Assembly: GCA_965219005.1 (NCBI GenBank)
Contig: CBDCMS010000004.1
Coordinates: forward strand, 248,001-312,000
Direction of reading: 5' to 3'
Source of the DNA: CAUZIZ01 sp965219005
GTDB lineage: Bacteria; Acidobacteriota; UBA6911; RPQK01; JAJDTT01
Length of the DNA stretch: 64,000 bases
In this document: in pieces, positions 53,807 to 62,900 of the stretch
How positions within the stretch are numbered: position 1 is the stretch's first letter
How the letters are laid out: each line of letters starts with the position of its first letter
Made by a program: the position numbers and the translations under genes
The notes under the pieces: model-generated
Database searches by the model: none
Told to the model about the DNA's origin: nothing
Seen by the model: the letters and a program-made list of their open reading frames with translations, nothing else

Positions 53807-54775
53807 ATGGCCGAGACGATGCGGGTGATGGGGGCGACCGACCACGGCGTAGAGATGACCGAGATAACCAAGCCGACGCCGGGCCAGGGCGAAGTACGGG
53901 TCAAGGTGCTTGCGTCGGCAGTCAACCCGGGGGAAGAGAAGGTGATCGGCGGAGACTTTGTGGGGCGCTTTCTGCACGCGAAGACCTCACCACTCGTGCT
54001 CGGATGGGACTCCGCGGGCACCGTCGACGCCCTCGGTGACGGCGTGGCTGACATCGACGAAGGCGCAGCTGTGTGGGGCCACTTGGCGTACTCCATGTCC
54101 CAAAAGCAGGGTGCCTTCGCCGAGTACGTCACATTGCCGCGCGAGGCTCTCGCGGCCAAGCCCGACGATGTCCCGTACCACCTGGCCACTGCTGCGCCCA
54201 CCGTAGCGATGACGAGCCTGCAGGCGTTGCGAGACCTCGGCCGGCTCGGTGAAGGCGGCAAGGCGCTGATCCTCGGGGCGGGTGGCGGCATCGGCTCGGT
54301 CGCGGTGGGGATCAGCAGGCGCCTCGGCGGGCACGTCACCGGCGTGTGCAGCACCAAGGATGTCGAACGCGTCGAGGCTTTGGGTGCCGATGCGATTATC
54401 GACTGAAAGAAGGCTGACCCGCTCGATGCTGAATCGGTCTACGACGTGGTTTTCGACACTCCGGCCGTGCACTCGTTCGGCCACTGCGCGAAGATCCTGC
54501 GGGCCGGTGGCACCTACGTCACCACGCTGCCGGGCGCGGCTTTGGTCACTGGCATGGCGCGCGCACTGTTCACCTCCAAGCGCTGCCGCTTCGTCCAGGT
54601 CGTCTCCAAGCGAACGGACCTCGAGCTGGTCGGCGGCTGGCTGAGTGACGGGCTCAAAGTGCCGATCGACTCACGTCACAAGATCGCCGACTTGGGCGCC
54701 GCCCTCAAACGCCAGGTCGATCGCGGTCGGGTCGGGCGGGTTTTCGTCGACGTCGCCGAGGAGTGGCCGTCGTGA
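53807..54775 (+). pseudogene. Zinc-type alcohol dehydrogenase / quinone oxidoreductase with internal TGA
   Basis: The frame runs from ATG 53807 to a TGA at 54404 and continues in the same frame to 54775, so a single nonsense codon (after GADAIID) splits a 322-residue protein. Domain signs: groES-like start (VKVLASAVNPGEEKVIGGDF, LGWDSAGTVDALGDGV), then the nucleotide-binding motif ALILGAGGGIGSVAVGISRR and, after the stop, VVFDTPAVHSFGHCAKILRA. Its codons end in G or C more strongly than neighbours, suggesting transfer from a high-GC donor. TGA ends many intact genes here, so recoding is unlikely. Confidence 0.85.
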
Positions 54776-54974
54776 GGGGCGGATCCGAGATTACACTTCC
54801 AAAGCCACTACTGTCCGGTTAAAAGTCGAATGATATCAAGTGGTTAGCGATGCGATCTACTTGGCCTTGCAAGTCCCAATGCCTAAGCCATTGAAGAATA
54901 AAGAGTTACTCGAACGGGGAAATCTTGATAATTGGCGTCAGCTTCTGATGTGACCTGCGCCCTGAGTGCATAGG

Positions 54975-55165
54975 AGGGAGGTGAATCCTGAAAGGATTCC
55001 GTATTTTAGCCCAGGGTTTCCGAACCCTGGGTGAACGGTACCACCCCTGGACTTCAACCCTGAATGGGTTGCGTACAGAAGGGCACCAACTGGGTCAGGA
55101 CGCAACCCTTGCAGGGTTGATTAATAAGGGGTTACCTATCTGTCCCAGGGTTCGGAAACCCTTAT
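54975..55165. repeat. REP-like palindromic repeats
   Basis: Several short palindromes of the AACCCTGAAAGGGTT / CCCAGGGTTTCGAACCCTGGG type: CCCAGGGTTTCCGAACCCTG near 55011, CAACCCTGAATGGGTTG near 55052, CAACCCTTGCAGGGTTG near 55103, CCCAGGGTTCGGAAACCC near 55144. They lie on the left side of the IS110 element; CAATCCCGTTGGGATTG (56383) lies on its right side. Such repeats are often spread by Y1 (RAYT) transposases; none is in the window. ACTGTCCGGTTAAAAG at 54812 looks like an isolated IS end. No gene in 54776-55350. Confidence 0.65.
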
Positions 55166-55211
55166 ATGTGTTATTTGTTGAAAGGAATTCGGGTCAGAAC
55201 GTCTGATCCGA

Positions 55212-55277
55212 GCCGACCACGAGATCGTGAAACCCTCGGTCCGTCGAGACCGGAGCCCAGCGAGATCCGTGGTCGGC
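55212..55277 (+). ncRNA. Candidate IS110 bridge RNA core
   Basis: GCCGACCAC (55212-55220) pairs with GTGGTCGGC (55269-55277), extended by GATC/GATC inside. Within the loop CTCGGTC and GACCGGAG form a second stem around CGTCGA. This structured leader lies directly upstream of the IS110 recombinase, where bridge RNAs of this family are encoded. Expression and the target/donor guide loops are not shown. Confidence 0.4.
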
Positions 55278-55350
55278 CCATTTCATGTCAACCCGAACAG
55301 TCGCCTGGGCCTCCGTCAAAGAGAGAGCCCGAATATAAGGAAGGGTCTCC

Positions 55351-56340
55351 ATGAAACAACTCAAAGGTAATCCTATCAACAAAACCTGGATGAGTCAGCC
55401 CGCAGCGGGCATTGATGTCAGCAAGGATCGGCTAGATCTGTGTCTGCTGCCACGGGAGGAACACTCGGAGCACTCCAACGCGGGGGAAGGAATCGCAGAG
55501 ATCCTCCGCCGTCTGGAGGGGATCGCGGGATTGGTCTCGGTGGTGGTGGAAGCCTCGGGGGGTTATGAGAAGCGGGTCCTGAGAGAGCTCAATGAGGCGG
55601 GGATCCCCGTCTGTTGCGTGAATCCTCGACAAGCTCGAGACCTGGCGAAGGGTCTGGGAATCCTAGCCAAGAATGATCGTCTGGATGCCCACGTCCTGGG
55701 GCGTTGTGGGCAGCTGGGGATTCATCGTATCAGTAAGCAGGAAACCGCGTACTATCAGCAGTTACAAGCCTACAATCGCAGACGCAGGCAACTGATTGAG
55801 TGTCGTAAGATCGAGCGGACTCGTCGCCATCAGTATGAGGATCAGGAGCTGCGTCAAGGAGTGGAGCGAATCCTTGGCCTGCTGGATCAAGAACTGAAAG
55901 AGGTTGAGCAGAAGGTGGAGGAATTGCTGCGGCTCGATGCCGAGCTCCTTCGGCGCCAGGAGGTGGTGCAAAGCTGCCCGGGGATAGGGGAGCGAAGCAG
56001 TCAGATCGTGGTGTGTGAGCTGCCTGAGTTGGGCAGGGTCAATCGCAGAGAAGTCGCTTCCCTGGTGGGATTGGCCCCTTGGGATCAGGACAGCGGCGAG
56101 GGACTCCAGCCTCGTGCCATCTGGGGAGGACGGCGTCAACTCCGTAATCAGCTCTACATGTGCACGCTCTCAGCGATCCGACACAATCCGCAGATTCGCA
56201 CCTTTTACAATCGCCTTGTCGCCTCCGGAAAAGAGCCTAAAGTGGCCCTGATAGCGTCCATGAGAAAGCTCCTCGTCACGCTCAACACGATGGTCAAAAA
56301 CGATGATCTTTGGAGAGCACCGTTAGCCGCAGAATCTTAA
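55351..56340 (+). CDS. IS110-family transposase (DEDD recombinase)
   Basis: 329 residues. The N-terminal RuvC-like DEDD domain has AAGIDVSKDRLDLCLL, VVVEASGGYEKRVLRELNEA and LAKNDRLDAHVLGRC. The C-terminal Transposase_20 part has QSCPGIGERSSQIVVCELPE and VASLVGLAPWDQDSGEGLQP, with the catalytic-type Ser region IWGGRRQLRNQLYMCTLSAI. A long coiled coil sits between. The ORF is intact. Downstream, TGCTTGACAAAACCAACACA (56343-56362) looks like the right end of the element; exact ends are not resolved. Confidence 0.92.
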   Translation: MKQLKGNPINKTWMSQPAAGIDVSKDRLDLCLLPREEHSEHSNAGEGIAEILRRLEGIAGLVSVVVEASGGYEKRVLRELNEAGIPVCCVNPRQARDLAKGLGILAKNDRLDAHVLGRCGQLGIHRISKQETAYYQQLQAYNRRRRQLIECRKIERTRRHQYEDQELRQGVERILGLLDQELKEVEQKVEELLRLDAELLRRQEVVQSCPGIGERSSQIVVCELPELGRVNRREVASLVGLAPWDQDSGEGLQPRAIWGGRRQLRNQLYMCTLSAIRHNPQIRTFYNRLVASGKEPKVALIASMRKLLVTLNTMVKNDDLWRAPLAAES

Positions 56341-56710
56341 TAATGCTTGACAAAACCAACACAGTCGCTGGGCTGGAATACGCAATCCCGTTGGGATTGA
56401 CCTCGCTTGGTTTTGATGGAACCCATTTCCCATGTCTCGATCCCAAAGTCGATCCGATCTCAAACGAGATGGAAGACAGGGAAGTCTCAGGAGAAATCGA
56501 TGGCAGCCTCTTTTCCTTCTAAATCAATGATTATAGGCCTGTTGAAGGCTGCACCGACCAGTCTTCAGTCTCAAGTGCCGAGCTCAGCAACGCCTCTCTT
56601 GGATTGAGCGGTCTCCATGGGCGGAGTGAAAGGAGCCACAGAATGGCAGGCAAAATGACCTCATCTATTCATCGGATTAACATATAAACCAAACTTCGTT
56701 CATTTCTTGC
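56341..56710. other. IS110 right end and REP-like palindrome; no gene
   Basis: TGCTTGACAAAACCAACACAG then a REP-like CAATCCCGTTGGGATTG (56383-56399). A 70-codon frame here overlaps the transposase end and lacks family support. Nothing else recognised. Confidence 0.5.
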
Positions 56711-57118
56711 TCAGCCCTTCGATTCGTCCGACTCTACACCTTGCTCCCGCTCCCTGACCGCTGCTTCGAGTAAACTCCGTAAATTGGTCCGGTTCACGTC
56801 TTCTTCACTAAGACACTTGACATGTCGCAAGCGCTTGCCCGATCCCACAAGCTGATGGTCGGGGTCAGGTAGGTTCGCTCCATGGTAGAAACCCAAATTG
56901 ACATGTTCACTGTGTGCGGCGATATAGCAGAAATGCTCCGACATCTTCTTTGGTCCGACTCCGTAGCCAACAATCCGTTGATTCGGCCACGGCACTTCAA
57001 CCACATGAGGATACACCTCCACGATCAATCCACGAAGGTGACGGGCAAGCCGCTGGATTTGGGTAGATGCCCCGATGATAGCGTCTTCGAAACTGCCGTG
57101 AGTATCAACGGTTCTCAT
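56711..57118 (-). CDS. DUF1801-type small protein
   Basis: 135 residues from ATG 57118 after GGAGG; the longer frame to 57151 is not needed. HLRGLIVEVYPHVVEVPWPN, RIVGYGVGPKKMSEHFCYIA, HVNLGFYHGANLPDPDHQLV and GSGKRLRHVKC fit the DUF1801/YdhG-like fold, small proteins linked to iron or frataxin-like binding in some bacteria but of unproven role. It diverges from the ribokinase gene across about 200 bp. Confidence 0.75.
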   Translation of the reverse strand: MRTVDTHGSFEDAIIGASTQIQRLARHLRGLIVEVYPHVVEVPWPNQRIVGYGVGPKKMSEHFCYIAAHSEHVNLGFYHGANLPDPDHQLVGSGKRLRHVKCLSEEDVNRTNLRSLLEAAVREREQGVESDESKG

Positions 57119-57317
57119 GGGTACAACCTCCTTGGCGCCAGAGTAGCCCAACCATGAGCTGATTGGTATGGACGATATCCTGGAATTCCTGCGAAGCCAC
57201 GAGGAGGGCTCCGCAAAGGTAGGGTAGGATGAGGAACGGCGCGCCTGAATTTGCCAAGCGGCTGTCTAGCGCGGTCTCAGAGCCGACGCCGTGAGCCATG
57301 GTGCAGGAGGCCTGTTG

Positions 57318-58313
57318 ATGAGTAGAGAAATCGTTGTAGTCGGAAGTTCGAATACGGATATGGTCATCAAGTCCGAACACTTGCCTGGGCCGGGGGAAAC
57401 CGTCCTCGGCGGCGAGTTCTTCATGAATCCGGGCGGCAAAGGAGCCAACCAGGCCGTCGCGGCCGCCAGGCTCGGTGGCCAGGTGGTGTTCATCGCCAAG
57501 CTGGGTGACGACATTTTTGGGCAGGAGGCCGTCCAGGGCTTCAGGGACGAGGGGATCAACACCGACTGCGTTGCGGTGGATCCCAAAGAACCCTCCGGCG
57601 TTGCAACTATCATGGTTGATGACAAAGGCGAGAACTGTATCGCCGTGGCATCCGGGGCAAACAATTCGCTGAGCCCGGCGGATATTGACAACGCCATGGA
57701 GCCGATCGATGCGGCGGACATCCTGCTGATGCAGCTGGAAATCCCGATCCCGACCATTGAACATGTCGCTGCGCTCGGCAGTGAGAAGGGTAAGACAATC
57801 ATCCTCAACCCCGCGCCGGCACAGGCGCTTTCCGATGGGCTGCTCGCAAAGCTGGATGTCATCACCCCCAACGAAACCGAGGCCGAGATCCTCACCGGCA
57901 TCAAGGTGAAGCATGTCTCGGACGCGGAAAAGGCCGCCCGGGCACTGCGCGAAAAAGGTGTCGGAACGGTCATTGTTACGCTGGGCTCGCAGGGTGCGTT
58001 TATATTGGCCAAGTCATTCATCGGCCTGGTACCAGCGCGAAAGGTGGATGTCCTCGACACCACGGCGGCGGGCGACACGTTCAATGGCGCCTTGGCGGTC
58101 GGCCTGGCCAAGGGGCTGGCAATCGAGGACGCTGTTGAGTTTGCCAACAAGGCGGCGAGCGTTTCCGTTACACGGCTCGGTGCGCAGGCATCTGTGCCAC
58201 GACTGGAAGAACTGGAAGAACTGGAAGAACTGGAAGAACTGGAAGAACTGGAAGAACTGGAAGAACTGGAAGAACTGGAAGAACTGGAAGAACTGGAAGC
58301 CTTGGAAGAATGA
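57318..58313 (+). CDS. rbsK: Ribokinase with Leu-Glu-Glu repeat tail
   Basis: 331 residues from ATG 57318, eight bases after GGAGG. PfkB-type motifs: VVVGSSNTDMVIKSEHLPGP, NPGGKGANQAVAAARLGGQV, ILNPAPAQALSDGLLAKLDV, TPNETEAEILTG and the anion-hole DTTAAGDTFNGALAVG. It phosphorylates ribose at O5. After VTRLGAQASVPR the protein normally ends; here a tail of ten Leu-Glu-Glu units then LEALEE follows, from a 9-bp microsatellite. The tail would extend as an amphipathic, highly acidic helix. No rbs transport genes are adjacent. Confidence 0.93.
   Translation: MSREIVVVGSSNTDMVIKSEHLPGPGETVLGGEFFMNPGGKGANQAVAAARLGGQVVFIAKLGDDIFGQEAVQGFRDEGINTDCVAVDPKEPSGVATIMVDDKGENCIAVASGANNSLSPADIDNAMEPIDAADILLMQLEIPIPTIEHVAALGSEKGKTIILNPAPAQALSDGLLAKLDVITPNETEAEILTGIKVKHVSDAEKAARALREKGVGTVIVTLGSQGAFILAKSFIGLVPARKVDVLDTTAAGDTFNGALAVGLAKGLAIEDAVEFANKAASVSVTRLGAQASVPRLEELEELEELEELEELEELEELEELEELEELEALEE
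58203..58310 (+). repeat. Microsatellite (CTGGAAGAA)10 in the ribokinase 3' end
   Basis: Ten perfect CTGGAAGAA units (58203-58292) then CTGGAAGCC and TTGGAAGAA, followed by the TGA stop. A 9-bp unit keeps the frame when unit number changes, so slippage alters only tail length. Confidence 0.97.
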
Positions 58314-58429
58314 CTGCGGTGCGAACGGAGACCCGGTGGTCCAAGCGCCGGCTTTTGACCGGTTAGCCAGCGAAGGTCCGCGGCGCTTGCCGTTTTTCTA
58401 GGCCTCAAAAGTTATTCTTGACCGAGCCC

Positions 58430-59911
58430 TTAGGGTAGATCCGTTCTTCCCATCAAGAACCGGTCGCACTCGCGCGCGGCCTCCCGGCCTTCATTGATGG
58501 CCCAGACCACCAGGCTTTGACCGCGACGTATGTCTCCTGCGGCGAAGACACTCGGGACGCTGGTCAGGTAGCTGCCATACTCCGCCCGGGCGTTGGTGCG
58601 TTCATCTCTCTCGACACCGAGCTGTTGGAGAAGCTGGGCTTCTGGTCCTAGAAAGCCCAGGGCGAGTAGGACCAGCTGGGTTTGCCACACTCTTTCCGTA
58701 CCCGGGACTTCCCGCGAACTCCAGCTTCCTTTTGTTTGAGACCACTCCACCTGGACGGTGTGTACTTCCCTTACGTGTTGCGCTGAGTCCCCCACCAGCT
58801 TCTTGGTCACGATCGAGAAGGTCCTGGGATCCTCGCCGAACACTGCCGCCGCCTCTTCCTGACCGTAGTCCATGCGGTAGATCTTCGGCCACTCGGGCCA
58901 GGGATTGCCCGGGGCTCGCTGATCCGGAGGGCGAGGTAGGATCTCGAACTGGGCCAGGCTCCTACAGCCCTGACGCATGGCAGTGCCAACGCAGTCGGTA
59001 CCGGTATCGCCTCCACCTATGACGATGACGTCCTTCTCCTGGGCTGAGATGTAATCGATTTCTGAGTGGCTTCCCGAGAGCAAACTCCTGGTGTTGGCGT
59101 GCAGATACTCCATGGCAAAGTGGACGCCCTTGAGTTTACGGCCCGGGATGGGAAGGTTCCTGGGCTTGGTTGCTCCGCAGCAGAGCACAACGGCATCGAA
59201 GTTCTTCAGGAGCCTCTCTGCCGAGTAGTCCTTGCCCACCTCGGTGTGGGTCAGAAACCGTACTCCTTCCTCCTCCATAAGCTCGACTCGGCGCTGGACG
59301 ATCTCCTTGTCCAGCTTCATGTTGGGGATACCGTAGACGAGTAGTCCTCCAACCCGGTCGTCGCGCTCGAACACCATGGTCGTGTGGCCCGCCCGATTCA
59401 ACTGGTCGGCACAGGCCAGGCCGGCGGGCCCGGAGCCCACGATGGCCACTTTCTTCCCGGTCCTGATACTCGGCGGTTGTGCCGAGACCCAGCCTTCGGC
59501 GAAGCCGCGATCGATGATGGCCGCTTCGATGCTCTTGATGCTGACGGGGGAACCGGTGGGTTCCAGTACACAGGAACCCTCGCAGGGAGCTGGGCAGACC
59601 CGACCCGTGAACTCGGGAAAGTTGTTGGTCTGGTGAAGGCGATCTAGTGCCTGGCGCCACTGGCCTCGATACACCAGATCGTTCCATTCCGGGATGAGAT
59701 TGTGAATGGGACAACCGCTAGCCATCCCCGACAGCAGTTCGCCGGTGTGACAGAAGGGCACTCCACAGCCCATGCAGCGTGCTCCCTGCTGCCGCAGCTT
59801 CTCGTCCGGAATCTGATCGTGGAACTCCCGCCAATGCTTGATGCGTTCCCGGGCAGGATGGCTGTCCGGGAGCTCTCGAGGATACTCCAGAAATCCCGTG
59901 ACCTTACCCAT
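58430..59911 (-). CDS. gltD: Glutamate synthase small (beta) subunit
   Basis: 493 residues. N-terminal ferredoxin-like part with CMGCGVPFCHTG, GCPIHNLIPEWND and CPAPCEGSCVL clusters, then two Rossmann sites: FAD KKVAIVGSGPAGLACADQLN and NADPH DVIVIGGGDTGTDCVGTAMR, with the closing FAD motif VFAAGDIRRGQSLVVWAINE. It takes electrons from NADPH for the large subunit, making glutamate from glutamine and 2-oxoglutarate. It lies 60 bp after gltB on the same strand. Confidence 0.96.
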   Translation of the reverse strand: MGKVTGFLEYPRELPDSHPARERIKHWREFHDQIPDEKLRQQGARCMGCGVPFCHTGELLSGMASGCPIHNLIPEWNDLVYRGQWRQALDRLHQTNNFPEFTGRVCPAPCEGSCVLEPTGSPVSIKSIEAAIIDRGFAEGWVSAQPPSIRTGKKVAIVGSGPAGLACADQLNRAGHTTMVFERDDRVGGLLVYGIPNMKLDKEIVQRRVELMEEEGVRFLTHTEVGKDYSAERLLKNFDAVVLCCGATKPRNLPIPGRKLKGVHFAMEYLHANTRSLLSGSHSEIDYISAQEKDVIVIGGGDTGTDCVGTAMRQGCRSLAQFEILPRPPDQRAPGNPWPEWPKIYRMDYGQEEAAAVFGEDPRTFSIVTKKLVGDSAQHVREVHTVQVEWSQTKGSWSSREVPGTERVWQTQLVLLALGFLGPEAQLLQQLGVERDERTNARAEYGSYLTSVPSVFAAGDIRRGQSLVVWAINEGREAARECDRFLMGRTDLP

Positions 59912-59971
59912 CGATTACGTCCCTGTATTCCTGCACCGGAACACTTGCTACTACGCTCATTTGAAATTCTT

Positions 59972-62900
59972 CTACTGTCCGTCGATGCGGGCCGCATCAC
60001 CCGCGTTTTGCCGGAAGGCTGCCATGACCATCTCTTCTTCGGGCACGCCCTTCTCGAGCATTCGGTTCTGGGCCTCGATGACCCTTCGGTAGTCGGTCGG
60101 ATAGACCTTGACGAACTTGGGCAGCAGGCTCTCCCAGGAGGCGAGCACCCGCCTGGCCAGTTCGCTCTGGGTATAGTCGACGTGCCTCTCGAGCATCCTG
60201 GAGACGATTTTCTGGTCTTCTTGATCTTCCAGAGGGAAGAGTTCGACCATCGTCTGGTTACAGTTGGAGGCAAAGTCGCCGGCCTGGTCGAGAACAAAGG
60301 CAATACCGCCGGACATACCTGCTGCAAAGTTACGGCCGGTCGGCCCCAAGACCACCACACAGCCCCCGGTCATGTACTCACAGCCGTGATCTCCCACCGC
60401 CTCGACCACTGCCTTCACGCCGCTATTGCGGACACAGAACCGCTCTCCAGCGATCCCCCTGATATAGGCTTCCCCAGCGGTGGCTCCATAGAAGGCCACA
60501 TTGCCGATAATGACATTCTCTTCTGCCGAGAATCTGGACTCTGCGGGTGGATGGACGATCATCTTCCCGCCCGACAGGCCCTTCCCGATGTAGTCGTTGG
60601 AGTCGCCTTCCAGGGTCAACGTCATCCCCGGAGGAATAAAGGCTCCGAAGCTCTGGCCCGCCGAGCCTTTGAAGTGGAGTCTGATGGTGTCCTCGAGTAG
60701 ACCCTGCGCGCCGTAGCGTCGAGTCACTTCGCTTCCCACGGCGGTCCCCACCACCCGGTTGCGGTTTCGTATGGGAAGGGTTGCCTCGACTGCATCTCCT
60801 GACTCCAGAGCCTGCTGGCACAGGGTCATCAGCTCAGTGTGGTCCAGCGATTTCGCGAGCCCATGGTCCTGAGGGATCTGGCAATAGCGTCCAACATCGT
60901 CCGCGACCGGTGGACGATAGAAGATGTCAGAAAAATCCAGCCCGCGGCCTTTCCAGTGTTCCACCGCCGTCCCAGTTTGCAGCAGGTCGGTTCGGCCCAC
61001 CATCTCGTTGAGGGTTCGGAATCCGAGAAGAGCCATCAATTCCCGCACTTCGGTGGCCAGAAAGCGCATGAAGTTGACGACGTGAAAGGGGTCTCCGGCG
61101 AATCTCTCGCGCAGGACCGGATCCTGGGTGGCAACACCGACAGGGCAGGTGTTCAAGTGGCAGACCCGCATCATGATGCATCCCAGGGCCACCAGTGGAG
61201 CGGTGGCAAACCCGAACTCCTCGGCCCCCAACAGGGCCCCGATCACAACGTCTCGTCCCGTTTTGAGCTGACCATCGACCTCCACCACGATGCGGCTTCG
61301 CAGATTATTGAGCAGCAGCACCTGATGGGTCTCAGCCAGGCCCAGCTCCCAGGGAGCACCCGCGTGTTTGATACTGGTCAAGGGTGAGGCGCCGGTACCG
61401 CCATCATGACCACTGATCAGGACAACGTCGGCATGTCCCTTGGCTACTCCAGCGGCGATCGTACCTACCCCAACCTCGGCCACCAACTTCACGCTGATGC
61501 GAGCCTCGTCGTTGGCGTTCTTCAAGTCGTGGATCAGTTCGGCCAGGTCTTCGATGGAGTAGATGTCGTGATGAGGAGGAGGCGAGATAAGGCCCACCCC
61601 CGGCGTGGAATGCCGAACCTGGGCAATCCAGGGATAAACCTTGTGACCGGGAAGCTGTCCTCCCTCACCTGGCTTGGCTCCCTGCGCCATTTTGATCTGA
61701 AGCTCGGAGGCGTTTACGAGATACTCGCTGGTGACGCCAAAACGACCGGAGGCCACCTGTTTGATGGCGCTGTTGCGGGAATCCCCATTCTCATCAAGAA
61801 CATAGCGGTTAGGCTCTTCTCCGCCTTCGCCGGTATTGCTTTTCCCGCCGATTCGATTCATCGCAATGGCCAGGGACTCATGCGCCTCCCTGCTGATGGA
61901 ACCGTAGGACATTGCGCCGGTCTTGAAGCGTTTCACGATCTCTTCCACGGGCTCAACTTCTTCGATGGGGATGGGTGTTGCTGGAAATCGCAAATCGAAG
62001 AGGCCACGAAGCGTGCACCGCTTTCTTGTCTGCTCATTTACGAGTTGGCTGTACTCACGGAAGACCTGGTAGTTGCCGGTGCGGCAGGCGTACTGAAGCT
62101 TGTGGACCGTCTGGGGACTGAAAAGGTGGAACTCCCCCTCGCTGCGCCATTGATATTGGCCCCCGGACTCAAGGCCTGGCGACGTGACCGACGATTGGGG
62201 AAAGGCTTTCTGGTGTCTCAGTCTAATCTCGCGAGCCACCACATCTGACCCAACACCGCCCAAACGCGAGGCGGTCCAGGTGAAGTATCTTTCGACGAAG
62301 TCCCGGTCCAGGCCGACCGCCTCGTAGACCTGAGCTCCTCGGTAACTCTGAGCTGTCGAGATGCCCATCTTGGACATGATCTTGACCACCCCTTTGTTGA
62401 TGGCTTTGATGTAGCTTTCGGTGGCACGATCCAGGTCCGATTCTGACCGCTGTTCCCGCCCCAGTAGCTCTTGCAAGGTGGCGAGCGCCAGATACGGATT
62501 GATGGCCGCCGCTCCATAGCCGATCAGCAGTGCGAAATGGTGAACCTCCCTGGGTTCTCCGCTCTCGAGAACGAGTGCGACCCTGGTCCTCGTCCCTTCC
62601 CGAATCAGGTGATGGTGCACCCCTGATATCGCCAGAGGCGCCGGCAGTGGAGCGAGCGATCGGTTCGCCCCCCGGTCTGAAAGGATCAGGATCTCGTTGC
62701 CGTCAGCAACTGCCTGACTGGCCTGGGTGCAGAGCTTGCTCATCGCCTCATCCAAGCCAGGTCCGTCTACCTGTTTGGGACATAGCATGGAGAGAGTCGC
62801 CGATCTGAACCCACCGGGTCCGCTGCCATCCAAGCCCTTGAAGCGATTCAGGTCGCGGTTTCTGAGTATCGGTGAGCTGAGCTTGATCTGCCGCGCCGAA

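Noticed and set aside
54404..54406. TGA read as an amino acid (recoding) in the oxidoreductase
   Set aside because: TGA terminates intact genes in this window (for example rbsK and comF), and no selenocysteine context is visible.
57266..58408. 380-codon minus-strand frame with a long poly-Ser run
   Set aside because: The Ser run is the complement of the ribokinase microsatellite; the plus strand carries all ribokinase motifs.
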